Assembly: GCA_039588215.1 (NCBI GenBank)
Contig: JBDHAD010000008.1
Location: 36,559-100,558 of the forward strand
Direction of reading: 5' to 3'
DNA from: JBDHAC01 sp039588215
GTDB taxonomy: Bacteria; Gemmatimonadota; Gemmatimonadetes; Palauibacterales; Palauibacteraceae
Length of the DNA: 64,000 nucleotides
The notes under the pieces are model-generated. The model made no database searches. It was not told the DNA's origin and saw only the letters and a list, made by a program, of their open reading frames with translations. Every line of letters begins with the position of its first letter. The stretch's first letter is position 1. Of this stretch, positions 26,871 through 34,746 are shown in pieces. A program made the translations under genes and the position numbers.

Positions 26871-27763
26871 GCCAAGTGATGATCAAAGACTCGATCCCGC
26901 GGGAAGAGCATCTGGCTTCGGGGCACCTTGCCTGTCCCGGGTGCGCGGCCCCGCTCGCGATGAAGATGGCGCTCAAGGCTCTGGGGGATGACACCATGGT
27001 CGTCCTCCCCGCGTGCTGCTGGAGCATCATCGCGGGCCCGTGGCCCCAAAGCTCGCTCAAGGTCCCGCTGTATCACACCGCGTTCGAGACCGGCGCCGCC
27101 GTCGGCTCCGGAGTCAAGGCGGCGCTCGAGATGCGAGGAAACAAAGAGACGACGGTCATGGCCTGGGCCGGTGACGGCGGCACGTTCGATATCGGCCTCC
27201 AGGCCCTGTCGGGCGCGGCGGAGCGCAACGAGGACATCATCTACTGCTGCTACGACAACGAAGCGTACATGAACACCGGGATCCAGCGCTCGTCGGGGAC
27301 CCCCTGGGGAGCCTGGACCACGACCTCGCCTCGAGAGCACCCGAAGTCGCGACCCAAGAAGGACATCCTCTCGATCATGGCCGCGCACCGGATTCCCTAC
27401 GCCGCCACCGCATCGGTGGCGCACCCGGTCGACCTGATGGAGAAGATGACGAAGGCGAAGGGGATCCGGGGCACTCGATTCATGCACATCCTCGCCCCCT
27501 GTCCGCCGGGCTGGAAGACCGAGAGCGACGAGACCATCGATCTCGCGCGGATGGCGGTGCGAACCCGGATCTTCCCCCTCATGGAGGTGGAGGACGGGAG
27601 CCGCTGGCGGTTCACCGTGGAGCACCCGGGCGACTCGGTCGAGCCCTATATCCGGCGGCAAGGCCGCTTCCGCCACCTCACGGACGAGGACATCTCGTTC
27701 ATCCAGGCGGAGGTGGATGCTCGCTGGGAGGTCCTCGAGCGCCGGGTGCAGTACGGCACCTGA
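26867..27763 (+). CDS. 2-oxoacid:ferredoxin oxidoreductase, beta (TPP-binding) subunit
   Basis: The 298-residue subunit has the TPP-binding stretch AWAGDGGTFDIGLQALSGAA with the Mg-TPP partner CYDNEAYMNTGIQRSSGTPW. Cysteines that bind the proximal [4Fe-4S] cluster are present in the N-terminal CPGCAAPLAMK and in LPACCWSII, with a further Cys after the TPP site. HILAPCPPGW is typical of pyruvate-type beta chains. The ATG overlaps the alpha stop. Substrate preference (pyruvate or branched 2-oxoacids) cannot be fixed from sequence; pyruvate is the likelier reading. Confidence 0.95.
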   Translation: MSQVMIKDSIPREEHLASGHLACPGCAAPLAMKMALKALGDDTMVVLPACCWSIIAGPWPQSSLKVPLYHTAFETGAAVGSGVKAALEMRGNKETTVMAWAGDGGTFDIGLQALSGAAERNEDIIYCCYDNEAYMNTGIQRSSGTPWGAWTTTSPREHPKSRPKKDILSIMAAHRIPYAATASVAHPVDLMEKMTKAKGIRGTRFMHILAPCPPGWKTESDETIDLARMAVRTRIFPLMEVEDGSRWRFTVEHPGDSVEPYIRRQGRFRHLTDEDISFIQAEVDARWEVLERRVQYGT

Positions 27764-27766
27764 CGG

Positions 27767-28573
27767 GTGCGAGGCAGTCGACTGGTGCCGGTTAGATCGA
27801 TCCGGTCGAGAATCCTCCCGCTCGCGCTGCTCGCGATCTGGAGCTGCGCATCCACGCCCTCCGGCCCTCAACAGAATCCGCCGCCGGGTCCGCAGCCCGG
27901 GGAGTTCGGCGTGCTGTTCGTGGGCAACAGCCTCACCTTCTGGAACGACATGCCGGCGATGCTCGGGAGGTTGTTGGAGACGGGTGGCGTGGAGCGCCTC
28001 CACCTCGAAGTCGTCGCGTTCCCGAACTTCGGGCTCGAGGACCATTGGGCAGAGGGGACCGCGAGAGCCCGCATCGCCCTCGGAGGGTGGGAGGCCGTTG
28101 TCCTGCAACAAGGCCCCTCTGCGACCGAGGGACGACCATCTCTACTAGAGTACAGCGATCGGTTCGCGGAAGAGATAGCTCGCGTCGGCGCGCGAACCGC
28201 GCTCTACATGGTGTGGCCAGATCAATCGCGCTTCTTCGATTTCGACGGCGTGTCGGACTCCTACAGCACTGCGGCCCAATCGGTAGGCGGGCTGCTGTTC
28301 CCTGCGGGTGAAGCGTGGCGCTCGGCATGGGCTCGGGACGGGAATCTCGCCCTGTACGGACCCGATGGCTTTCACCCGAGCCTGCTCGGCAGCTACCTGG
28401 CGGCGTTGGTTATGTACGAGCAGCTGGCGGACGAAGACCCGCGCGATCTGCCCGCGGAGATTCCCTCGACAGACGGGCCGGTGGGGCTCTCACAGGAGGT
28501 CGCTAACACCCTGCAGGAAGCGGCGGTCGAAGCGAACGCGCGCTTCGCGCTCCCGTCGAGGGTCCCGCGCTAG
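27767..28573 (+). CDS. SGNH/GDSL hydrolase, probable lipoprotein
   Basis: The 268-residue protein begins at a GTG 3 bp after the beta-subunit stop. A basic, hydrophobic N-terminus (RSRILPLALLAIWSC) looks like a signal with an imperfect lipobox, because Trp lies at -2. The catalytic blocks are VLFVGNSLTFWNDMP (Ser nucleophile) and GPDGFHPSLLGSYLAALVMY (Asp-x-x-His). VVLQQGPSATEG supplies the block III-like region. It is probably an exported esterase of unknown substrate. Its position right after the oxidoreductase operon may be chance, since the functions do not obviously connect. Confidence 0.82.
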   Translation: MRGSRLVPVRSIRSRILPLALLAIWSCASTPSGPQQNPPPGPQPGEFGVLFVGNSLTFWNDMPAMLGRLLETGGVERLHLEVVAFPNFGLEDHWAEGTARARIALGGWEAVVLQQGPSATEGRPSLLEYSDRFAEEIARVGARTALYMVWPDQSRFFDFDGVSDSYSTAAQSVGGLLFPAGEAWRSAWARDGNLALYGPDGFHPSLLGSYLAALVMYEQLADEDPRDLPAEIPSTDGPVGLSQEVANTLQEAAVEANARFALPSRVPR

Positions 28574-28610
28574 CGGGCAACTAGACGACACGGATGGAGG
28601 GGATGGAAAG

Positions 28611-28638
28611 CGGCCCGACCGCGCGAGCGGCCGGGCCG
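28611..28638. terminator. bidirectional hairpin between convergent genes
   Basis: CGGCCCG (28611-28617) pairs with CGGGCCG (28632-28638), extended inward by CCG/CGG after one mismatch, with loop CGCGAG. It lies between the converging SGNH lipoprotein gene and the TonB gene and could end transcription from either side. It has no T tract. Confidence 0.5.
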
Positions 28639-28682
28639 AGAGTCGTTCAGGACTCATTGAGCAGTCGTATCCGGCGCTCTCC

Positions 28683-29363
28683 TCACCGGATCGTGTTGAT
28701 TACCTCGAAGTTGATCGGCTGGGAGATCCAGACGGCCGTCGCTTTATCCCGGTTTTGGGCCGGCGAGAATCGCATCACCTCAGCGACCTTCTGTGCTGCC
28801 GCGTCCAGCAGGGTGGAACCACTCGATTCCTCCACATGCGACTTCTCGACCACACCTTGCTGATCGATAAAGATCCACAGCACGACCCGACCCGAGATTC
28901 CCGCCTGGCGCAGGCTCTTGGGGTAGTGCCGCGCCAGCGCGTCGACCACCTCGCGCTTGTTGACCAATCGAGGCGCGACGTCGTACGGAATGAACGTCGG
29001 TCTATCCGACGGGTCGCTGCCCGCAGTCGGCGGGGGTGGGCCCAGGGTGGCGGCCGGATTGCTCTCGAACGTGGTCGGGGCGATGGTCAAGTCCTCATCC
29101 ATCTGGACCGCTCCGACGCGCGGCGTCGCGGGCCGCCGGATCCTCTCCGGAGGCGGCGGTATTTCCGTCTCGGGTGGCAGGTCCACGACCGCTATCGCCG
29201 TGCGCGTGCTGGTCAGGTCCGCGGCGCTCAGCGTGGGAAAGAGCTCGAATGCGGCCGCGTGCGCGACCACCGCGAGTAAGAGTGCAGTAGCAACGACCGA
29301 AGGGGATCTCTCCTTGAACCGGTCGTTCGCTGAACGGCGAATGGACCCGTCCTGGGTGCTCAT
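28683..29363 (-). CDS. TonB family protein
   Basis: The 226-residue protein has the TonB architecture: one N-terminal membrane segment (VVATALLLAVVAHAAAFELF), a periplasmic Pro-rich linker (DLPPETEIPPPPERIRRP), and a C-terminal TonB_C domain from about 140 (YPKSLRQAGISGRVVLWIFI, then VVEKSHVEESSGSTLLDAAA and the closing FEVINTIR). It transmits proton-motive force to outer-membrane receptors, normally with ExbB and ExbD, which are absent from this window. The ATG of MSTQDGS has AGGAGGG upstream. Confidence 0.9.
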   Translation of the reverse strand: MSTQDGSIRRSANDRFKERSPSVVATALLLAVVAHAAAFELFPTLSAADLTSTRTAIAVVDLPPETEIPPPPERIRRPATPRVGAVQMDEDLTIAPTTFESNPAATLGPPPPTAGSDPSDRPTFIPYDVAPRLVNKREVVDALARHYPKSLRQAGISGRVVLWIFIDQQGVVEKSHVEESSGSTLLDAAAQKVAEVMRFSPAQNRDKATAVWISQPINFEVINTIR

Positions 29364-29809
29364 ACGCCCTCCTATTTCCTTTCGCTCCGCGACGGAACGG
29401 GCAGTCGATTCACCCTCGCTCGTCACCGCCGTCGAGCCATGCGTGGGTTCATTTCTTTATACCCGGCAGCCACCCGGGAAGTTCGGTAAACCGGCAGTGT
29501 TTTGATGGCAAGAAGGCGACCAATACGGATTGAGCTCGATTCGCCATTGGAACACCGCAAAACGTTACACACAAGACGGTTACGTGCTCGACAGCAGGCT
29601 TCCATTCTGGTCGATGGATGGCGTATGAGCCGAAGTGTCCCAGCTTAGGGTCCGGATCGGGGTGAGATAGCGCTGGGCAGGTTCCGATTCCGGACCAAGC
29701 TGTCGCCAGTCGCCGGAAGGAGCGGGGCAAAATGAAGAGGATCGAGGCGAGACGAGTGAGCCCGAGTAGTCGGGGCTGGTCTAGCCGGACCGTGCTATTC
29801 CGCTGCGCC
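29364..29809. other. intergenic region between tonB-like and tetR-like genes
   Basis: About 445 bp holding the promoter of the TonB gene. The part at 29455-29620 is visibly less GC-rich than its surroundings, as in promoter DNA. I see no gene; minus-strand frames here lack starts with ribosome sites and have no recognisable protein character. Confidence 0.45.
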
Positions 29810-30457
29810 TCACTCCGGGCGCTCGCGCGAGGGCGCCAGTCCCCTGAGCATGAGCTGCCACATATGCTCCACGTACCCCGGCCAGGTGGGGATTGGTGCG
29901 GGTGGGCGTCCCTCCGCGAGCGTTCGCTCGCGCAGCGGCTCGGTGAGCCCGAACCACACCAACCCTCCGATGAGGCTGATGTGGGTGGAGTATGGATCCA
30001 CGGGACGGAACTCACCTGCCTCGATGCCCTCGCGGAGCGTATCCCGCACGAGGTGGAAGAACCCGAAGAACTCCTCCTCTACGTGGGGCTCCAGGTGACA
30101 CCCGGCGCTCATCAACTCCCGCGCGAGCAGCGGCAGGAAGGTGGGTCTCTCCCGCGCGACGTCGGCCATCGCCCGCATGAACGCCCCGAGTCTCTCGCTC
30201 GGGGAGCCGGCGGCATCCATCGCCCGCGTGAGACTCTCCCTGGCGACGATCACATCTTCCAAAACTACGGCCGTGAACAGACCCCCCTTCCCACCGAAGT
30301 GGTAGCTGATCAGCGCGGCGTTCGTTCGGGCCCTGGCAGCGATGTCACGCGTCCGCCCCCCCTCGAACCCCTGCTGCGCGAATACCTGCCGTGCGGCTCC
30401 CTTCAGGGCTTCCTTCGTTACCTCCGCATTCCGCCCGGACCGTTCGCTGGCCTGCAT
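29810..30457 (-). CDS. TetR/AcrR family transcriptional regulator
   Basis: The 215-residue protein has an N-terminal helix-turn-helix: ALKGAARQVFAQQGFEGGRT then RDIAARARTNAALISYHFGG. The remaining helical domain (60-215) is the ligand-binding and dimer part; it contains RDTLREGIEAGEFRPVDPY, common in TetR regulators with CecR-like C-termini. AAGGA lies upstream of the ATG. An imperfect 20-bp inverted repeat lies 22-41 bp upstream of the start codon, so autorepression is likely. The ligand is unknown, and no pump gene sits immediately next to it. Confidence 0.92.
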   Translation of the reverse strand: MQASERSGRNAEVTKEALKGAARQVFAQQGFEGGRTRDIAARARTNAALISYHFGGKGGLFTAVVLEDVIVARESLTRAMDAAGSPSERLGAFMRAMADVARERPTFLPLLARELMSAGCHLEPHVEEEFFGFFHLVRDTLREGIEAGEFRPVDPYSTHISLIGGLVWFGLTEPLRERTLAEGRPPAPIPTWPGYVEHMWQLMLRGLAPSRERPE

Positions 30458-30478
30458 TTGTCGTCCGTCCTTCTTCTG

Positions 30479-30498
30479 TTAATCAATCGATTAGTTAA
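30479..30498. promoter_or_regulatory. probable TetR operator
   Basis: TTAATCAATCGATTAGTTAA is an inverted repeat with 8 of 10 positions matching in each arm, in AT-rich DNA inside a GC-rich region. It sits just upstream of the tetR-like gene, where it would overlap the promoter. Repeats with AATCGATT cores are typical TetR-family operators. Confidence 0.65.
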
Positions 30499-30693
30499 TA
30501 TACGCGATGGGCGCGGTCCTGGTTTCACGGCGGCGCGAGGGACGGCGGCGCACAGCGTGACCGGCGTGGATCTTGTAGGAGGTCTCCAGTCCGGATCTGC
30601 GGGGGCACTTGGTCCGCGACGGGCGTCGCTTCTGCTCAGTAAACGGACCGAGCGTGAGGACGAGGGGTTGGGAGGGAAGGTCCGCTGGGCGCC

Positions 30694-31413
30694 TCAGTAG
30701 GGGTTTGCGGTGAAGAAGCCTCGGCGGGTCGGAATCGGGGGATCGGAGTTCAGAAACGCGGCTGGGATGGTCCAGCAGATCCCGTTCGTGCATCCGTCGA
30801 CCACGTCGAAGTGAAGGTGCGGGAATGCGCTTCTCCCCGAATCCCCGGAGAGCGCGATCGTGTCTCCCCGAGCCACGCGCTCGCCTCTCGACACCAGCCC
30901 TCCATCGGAGGTGAGGTGAATGTAGCGGGAGTACTCGCCATCGCCGTGGTCGATGATCACGTAGTTCTCATCTCCCACACGGTTGGTGCCATCGGGCTTC
31001 GATTCCCGGACCGCGTCCACCACTCCGTCTCGTGCCGCGATGATCGGCGTGCGCATGGGCATGCGGAAGTCGAAGCTGAAGTTGAAGCGACCATCGTGAC
31101 TGTGAGGTCCGCAGTTCCCCTGCAACAGCTCGAAGCTGGACCCGACCGTGAATGGAAGGACGTACTTGGCCCTGAGATCGAGTGGCGCGAGCCCGCACCC
31201 GCCTGCGAGCGGAGCGGCGCGCCCCCCGGGGCCCGATGCGCCCGGACCGGGCGATGGATGCGGCGATGAATCCGCGCCGGAGGCTCCGGTGGTGGGGGCA
31301 GGGCGTCCGATCTCGGATCCCGAGCCGGATCCCGGAGCGCCTGCCGTCGCGCAGGCAGTCGTGTGGCCGATCAATCCGATCAGCGCGAACACCCCCGCGA
31401 ATCTTCCCCTCAT
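30694..31413 (-). CDS. M23 family metallopeptidase, lipoprotein
   Basis: The 239-residue protein starts at MRGRFAGVFALIGLIGHTTAC with GAGGGGG upstream; the lipobox ends TTAC. A Gly/Pro/Ser linker follows, then a LytM/M23 domain with CGPHSHDGRFNFSFDF (zinc His and Asp), YVIIDHGDGEYSRYIHL and FPHLHFDVVDG. The Cys pairs GGCGLAPLDL/GNCGPH and DGCTNGICW may form disulfides. M23 enzymes cut peptidoglycan cross-links; as a lipoprotein this one would act in the periplasm. It is divergent from the S9 peptidase gene. Confidence 0.9.
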   Translation of the reverse strand: MRGRFAGVFALIGLIGHTTACATAGAPGSGSGSEIGRPAPTTGASGADSSPHPSPGPGASGPGGRAAPLAGGCGLAPLDLRAKYVLPFTVGSSFELLQGNCGPHSHDGRFNFSFDFRMPMRTPIIAARDGVVDAVRESKPDGTNRVGDENYVIIDHGDGEYSRYIHLTSDGGLVSRGERVARGDTIALSGDSGRSAFPHLHFDVVDGCTNGICWTIPAAFLNSDPPIPTRRGFFTANPY

Positions 31414-31630
31414 CCCGCATTCCCCCTCGACCCGGTCACACCGCCAGCCACATCTCACGTCGACCCAATCTAAGCGAGCCGGGGGCGCCGAGTGGCATCG
31501 GAGGCGGTAATCAGACAACTTTCTGCGCACTTCACCCGTACAACTAGACGGAGCCCGGGGCGCGCAGGACACCCGGCGCCCGTTCCCCGGCACCAGGATG
31601 GAGCCTTACCCCCTCGACATGGAGCGAACG

Positions 31631-31708
31631 ATGTACCGAAACCAACTCGCGTTGGCCGCGATCGTGGCCGCAGGCGTGGCGTCAGCCGCCTGCTCCGACG
31701 CGTCGTAG
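31631..31708 (+). other. orphaned lipoprotein signal peptide ended by an in-frame amber codon
   Basis: ATG at 31631, with GGAG upstream, opens MYRNQLALAAIVAAGVASAA then CSDAS, a clean lipoprotein signal with its lipid-anchor Cys, and ends at TAG (31706-31708). The S9 peptidase starting at 31739 is in the same frame: reading through TAG gives TTTDYASGEA and then MPAVIPVEQF. The signal therefore belongs to that peptidase, and one base change separates them. Confidence 0.8.
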
Positions 31709-31738
31709 ACTACCACGGATTACGCCAGCGGCGAGGCA

Positions 31739-33691
31739 ATGCCCGCGGTGATCCCGGTGGAGCAGTTCTTCGACAACCCCGAGATCGCGGGGGCCCAGAT
31801 CTCGCCGGATGGCGAGTGGCTCTCCTATCTGAAGGCGTACGAGGACAAGCTGAACGTCTTCGTCCGCAACCTGGAGTCCGGCGAGGAGATCCAGATGACG
31901 GCCGACACGGTTCGACCCGTCACCGGCTATTTCTGGGCGATCGACGCCGAGAAGATCCTCTATGTGCAGGACAAGGGCGGAAACGAGAACTACCACGTCT
32001 ACGCCGTGCCCGTGGATGGCACCGCCACCCCCGAGGCGCGCGACCTCACGCCGTATGAGGGCGTCCGGGCCCTCATCTTCGCCGTTCCGGAAGAGACACC
32101 CGGCCGCATCCTCGTCGGACTCAACCGTCGCAACCCGCAGGTGTTCGACGGTTACTGGCTCGACCTGGCCAGCGGCGACCTTACCCTCGTGGCCGAGAAC
32201 CCCGGTCGTCACGGCGGTTACCTCCTGGACCATGACCAGAAGGTCCGGGTCGCCCTGGGGCAGAACATGCAGGGTGGAACGGACATCTTCGCGCGCGACA
32301 CCGAGGCCAGCGAATGGCGGCTCGTGGTCGGCTACCCGGCGGACGAGAACGTCAGCCCGCTTCGTTTCCACAAGGACAACAAGCGTCTCTACCTGAATAG
32401 CGACCACGGAGACACGGACCTGAGCCGGCTCGTGCTGATGGATCTCCAGACGGCCGAGGTCGAGGAGATCGAGAGCGACCCGCTGGGTGAGGTAGACTTC
32501 GGGTCGGCCGTGTTCAGCGAGGTCACGAACGACCTGATCGCCACGGTCTACATGGCCGACACCGTCCGCATCTACCCCAAGGACGAGGAGTGGGCCAGGG
32601 ACATCGCGCGCATCCGCGAGCTTCACAGGGGGTCGCCCAACCTCACCTCCAGCACGCTCGACGAGCAGAAGCTGGTCGTGTCCTTCGACGACCCGACGGA
32701 TCCCGGCGCCACCTACACGTACGACCGGGACACGGGCGAGTCCGAGTTCCTCTTCCGGCCTCGGCCGTGGCTCGAAGGGGCGGGGCTCGCCGACATGCGG
32801 CCCGTTTCTTTCGAGGCCCGCGACGGCCTGACGGTGCACGGCTATCTCACCACGCCGCGAGGGGTCGAATCCAGGAATCTCCCCATGGTCCTGGTCGTCC
32901 ACGGCGGTCCGTGGGCGCGTGACACGTGGGGCTACGACCCCGAGGCGCAGCTCCTGTCGAACCGCGGATACGCGGTCTTGCAGGTCAACTACCGCGGTTC
33001 GACGGGGTATGGGAAGAACTTCCTCAACGCCGCCGTGAAGGAGTGGGCCGGCGCCATGCACGACGACCTGGTGGACGGCGTCCAGTGGGCGATCGACGAG
33101 GGGATCGCGGATCCGGACCGGGTCGGCATCTACGGAGGCTCCTACGGCGGGTACGCCACGCTAGTCGGCTTGACGTTCACGCCCGAGGTGTTCGCGTGCG
33201 GCGTCGACTACGTGGGTCCCTCCTCGCTGGTCACGCTGATCAGCCAGTTTCCGCCGTATTGGCGGCCGTTCCTCGAAGGAACGTTCTACCGCCACGTCGG
33301 TGACCCGGCGAACGTGGACGACATCGAGCACCTGCAGGCGCGCTCACCGCTCAACTTCGTGGATCAGATCGAGGACCCGCTCCTCATCGTCCAGGGGGCC
33401 AACGATCCGCGCGTGACCCAGCGCGAGGCCGATCAGATGGCGATCGCGCTCCGCGACCGCGGGATCCCGGTGCAATACCTGCTCGCCGAGAACGAGGGCC
33501 ACGGTTTCGCGAACGCCGACAACCGAATGGCGCTCTATCGATCGATGGAGACCTTCTTCGGCGAGTGCCTCGGCGGGCGCGTCAATCCGAACGTGAACCC
33601 GGCGATCGAGGCGCAAATCGAAAAGCTGACCGTAGACGTGACGGACCTCGAGATCACCGAGGAGGCCGTGGAGGAATCGAGCCAGGAGTAA
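31739..33691 (+). CDS. S9 family peptidase (prolyl oligopeptidase type)
   Basis: The protein has 650 residues as read from this ATG. The N-terminal 380 residues form a WD/Kelch-like propeller (AGAQISPDGEWLSYLKAYED, YFWAIDAEKILYVQDKGG). The C-terminal alpha/beta-hydrolase contains all catalytic residues: GGSYGGYATLVG (Ser468), QGANDPRVTQ (Asp556), NEGHGFAN (His588). It would cleave oligopeptides. The ATG has only a poor GAGG two bases away, and an in-frame lipoprotein signal lies just upstream beyond a TAG. Without readthrough the enzyme would stay cytosolic or be poorly made. Confidence 0.9.
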   Translation: MPAVIPVEQFFDNPEIAGAQISPDGEWLSYLKAYEDKLNVFVRNLESGEEIQMTADTVRPVTGYFWAIDAEKILYVQDKGGNENYHVYAVPVDGTATPEARDLTPYEGVRALIFAVPEETPGRILVGLNRRNPQVFDGYWLDLASGDLTLVAENPGRHGGYLLDHDQKVRVALGQNMQGGTDIFARDTEASEWRLVVGYPADENVSPLRFHKDNKRLYLNSDHGDTDLSRLVLMDLQTAEVEEIESDPLGEVDFGSAVFSEVTNDLIATVYMADTVRIYPKDEEWARDIARIRELHRGSPNLTSSTLDEQKLVVSFDDPTDPGATYTYDRDTGESEFLFRPRPWLEGAGLADMRPVSFEARDGLTVHGYLTTPRGVESRNLPMVLVVHGGPWARDTWGYDPEAQLLSNRGYAVLQVNYRGSTGYGKNFLNAAVKEWAGAMHDDLVDGVQWAIDEGIADPDRVGIYGGSYGGYATLVGLTFTPEVFACGVDYVGPSSLVTLISQFPPYWRPFLEGTFYRHVGDPANVDDIEHLQARSPLNFVDQIEDPLLIVQGANDPRVTQREADQMAIALRDRGIPVQYLLAENEGHGFANADNRMALYRSMETFFGECLGGRVNPNVNPAIEAQIEKLTVDVTDLEITEEAVEESSQE

Positions 33692-33728
33692 CGAGTACGG
33701 CGACCTTCCGCTACCTGAAGCGTTGCGA

Positions 33729-33756
33729 GGGGGCCGGCGCATGCCGGCCCCCTTTT
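33729..33756 (+). terminator. intrinsic terminator after the S9 peptidase gene
   Basis: GGGGGCCGGC (33729-33738) and GCCGGCCCCC (33743-33752) form a perfect 10-bp stem with loop GCAT, followed by TTTT. It is 38 bp past the stop codon and is the only terminator in the window with a T run that I noted. Confidence 0.85.
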
Positions 33757-33776
33757 GCATCCCCTTGCATCCCCTG

Positions 33777-33797
33777 TGTGTAGCGTATCGCTACACA
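33777..33797. promoter_or_regulatory. perfect 9-bp inverted repeat, possible operator
   Basis: TGTGTAGCG and CGCTACACA flank TAT, giving a 21-bp dyad between the S9 terminator and the downstream lipoprotein gene. It lies about 190 bp upstream of that gene and has no T tract. A repressor site is plausible; a second terminator is the alternative. Confidence 0.45.
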
Positions 33798-33990
33798 TTC
33801 CCCACTTCTTCGTATCACCTGTCGCGATCCGAGCCAGCACACACCACACGCTTGTCAGCCCTATCGCACGTTATGACAGCATGTTACGGGACAGATGCCA
33901 AGGGGAATGAGCCGTGCCTGACCACACCGCCACCCGCTCGGGAGCTGGTTCCCCCGCGGAGAACGGAACGCTGGACGACGGAGGACTAGG

Positions 33991-34497
33991 ATGATCAAGC
34001 AGAAGATTCTCGGATCCGTGATGGTGGCTGGGTTGGGTCTCGCGCTCGCGGCGTGCGGAGCGGAGGGAGGCGACTCGCTGACTGGACCAAGCATCGGGCT
34101 CGCCTCGGACGACGCGAGCTCGAGCGGCTCCGACGGGTCAAGCAGCTCGAGTCGTTCGAACGACTCGCAAGCCGGTGAGCTCAGGCTTCGCTGCGAGGTC
34201 CGCACCGGCCAGGCCCGATCCAAGATTTCGGTGGACGGGAAGAATCTGGCTTCCGGACAGTACCAGGCGCGGGTCCGTTCGGGCGGCAACACCGCTGTGT
34301 CGGGGCTTCACGCGACCTTAGGTGATGAGGTCGAGTTCGATTTCGACAGTGACCCTGACGATATCGCTGCGGGTGCCACCGCGATCGCGGCCGACTTCAT
34401 TCAGACCTCCGCGAATCCGGATGTTCTGGCGGAGATTCTGAGCGCGGGCGGCCAGGTGGTGGTCAGCCAGGGCGGAAACTGCTCGGTTCGGCGGTAG
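33991..34497 (+). CDS. hypothetical Ser-rich lipoprotein
   Basis: This 168-residue protein has a lipoprotein signal (ILGSVMVAGLGLALAACGAE), then a Ser/Asp-rich linker (about 35-60), then a small all-beta-looking domain (LRCEVRTGQARSKISVDGKN, YQARVRSGGNTAVSG) and a terminal GGQVVVSQGGNCSV. The lone Cys pair (Cys near 70 and near the end) could form a disulfide. No family is recognised. AGGACTAGG upstream supports the ATG. A perfect 20-bp palindrome lies in the Ser-rich coding part. Confidence 0.75.
   Translation: MIKQKILGSVMVAGLGLALAACGAEGGDSLTGPSIGLASDDASSSGSDGSSSSSRSNDSQAGELRLRCEVRTGQARSKISVDGKNLASGQYQARVRSGGNTAVSGLHATLGDEVEFDFDSDPDDIAAGATAIAADFIQTSANPDVLAEILSAGGQVVVSQGGNCSVRR
34148..34167. 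repeat. perfect 20-bp palindrome inside the Ser-rich lipoprotein gene
   Basis: CGAGTCGTTCGAACGACTCG reads identically on both strands. It encodes part of the Ser-rich linker of the lipoprotein at 33991-34497. It may be chance from Ser/Arg codon use, or a site for a dimeric protein. Confidence 0.6.
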
Positions 34498-34549
34498 TCA
34501 GGTGAGTGAATGCCTGACCTCAGCGAGTACGATTCCATGTGCCGGCGTT

Positions 34550-34575
34550 CCCGGGGGGGCTGTACGCCCCCCGGG
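34550..34575 (+). terminator. GC-rich hairpin after the Ser-rich lipoprotein gene
   Basis: CCCGGGGGG (34550-34558) pairs with CCCCCCGGG (34567-34575) around an 8-nt loop, 53 bp beyond the stop codon. No T run follows, so it may act as a terminator or only protect the mRNA end. Confidence 0.45.
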
Positions 34576-34746
34576 CAGGGTGTTCTTCGAGAACGCGAGC
34601 AACCCCCGCAACTCCCGCACGGGCTCGAGCCCATCCTACTCCCCTGGTTGAGCGGGACCGAGGGTACGCCTCACTTGCCTTCTGGCCGCTGGCGCCTGAT
34701 AGGTTCGTGAGTCGAGCACTACGGCCACAGAGGGGGGAGTCCGACC

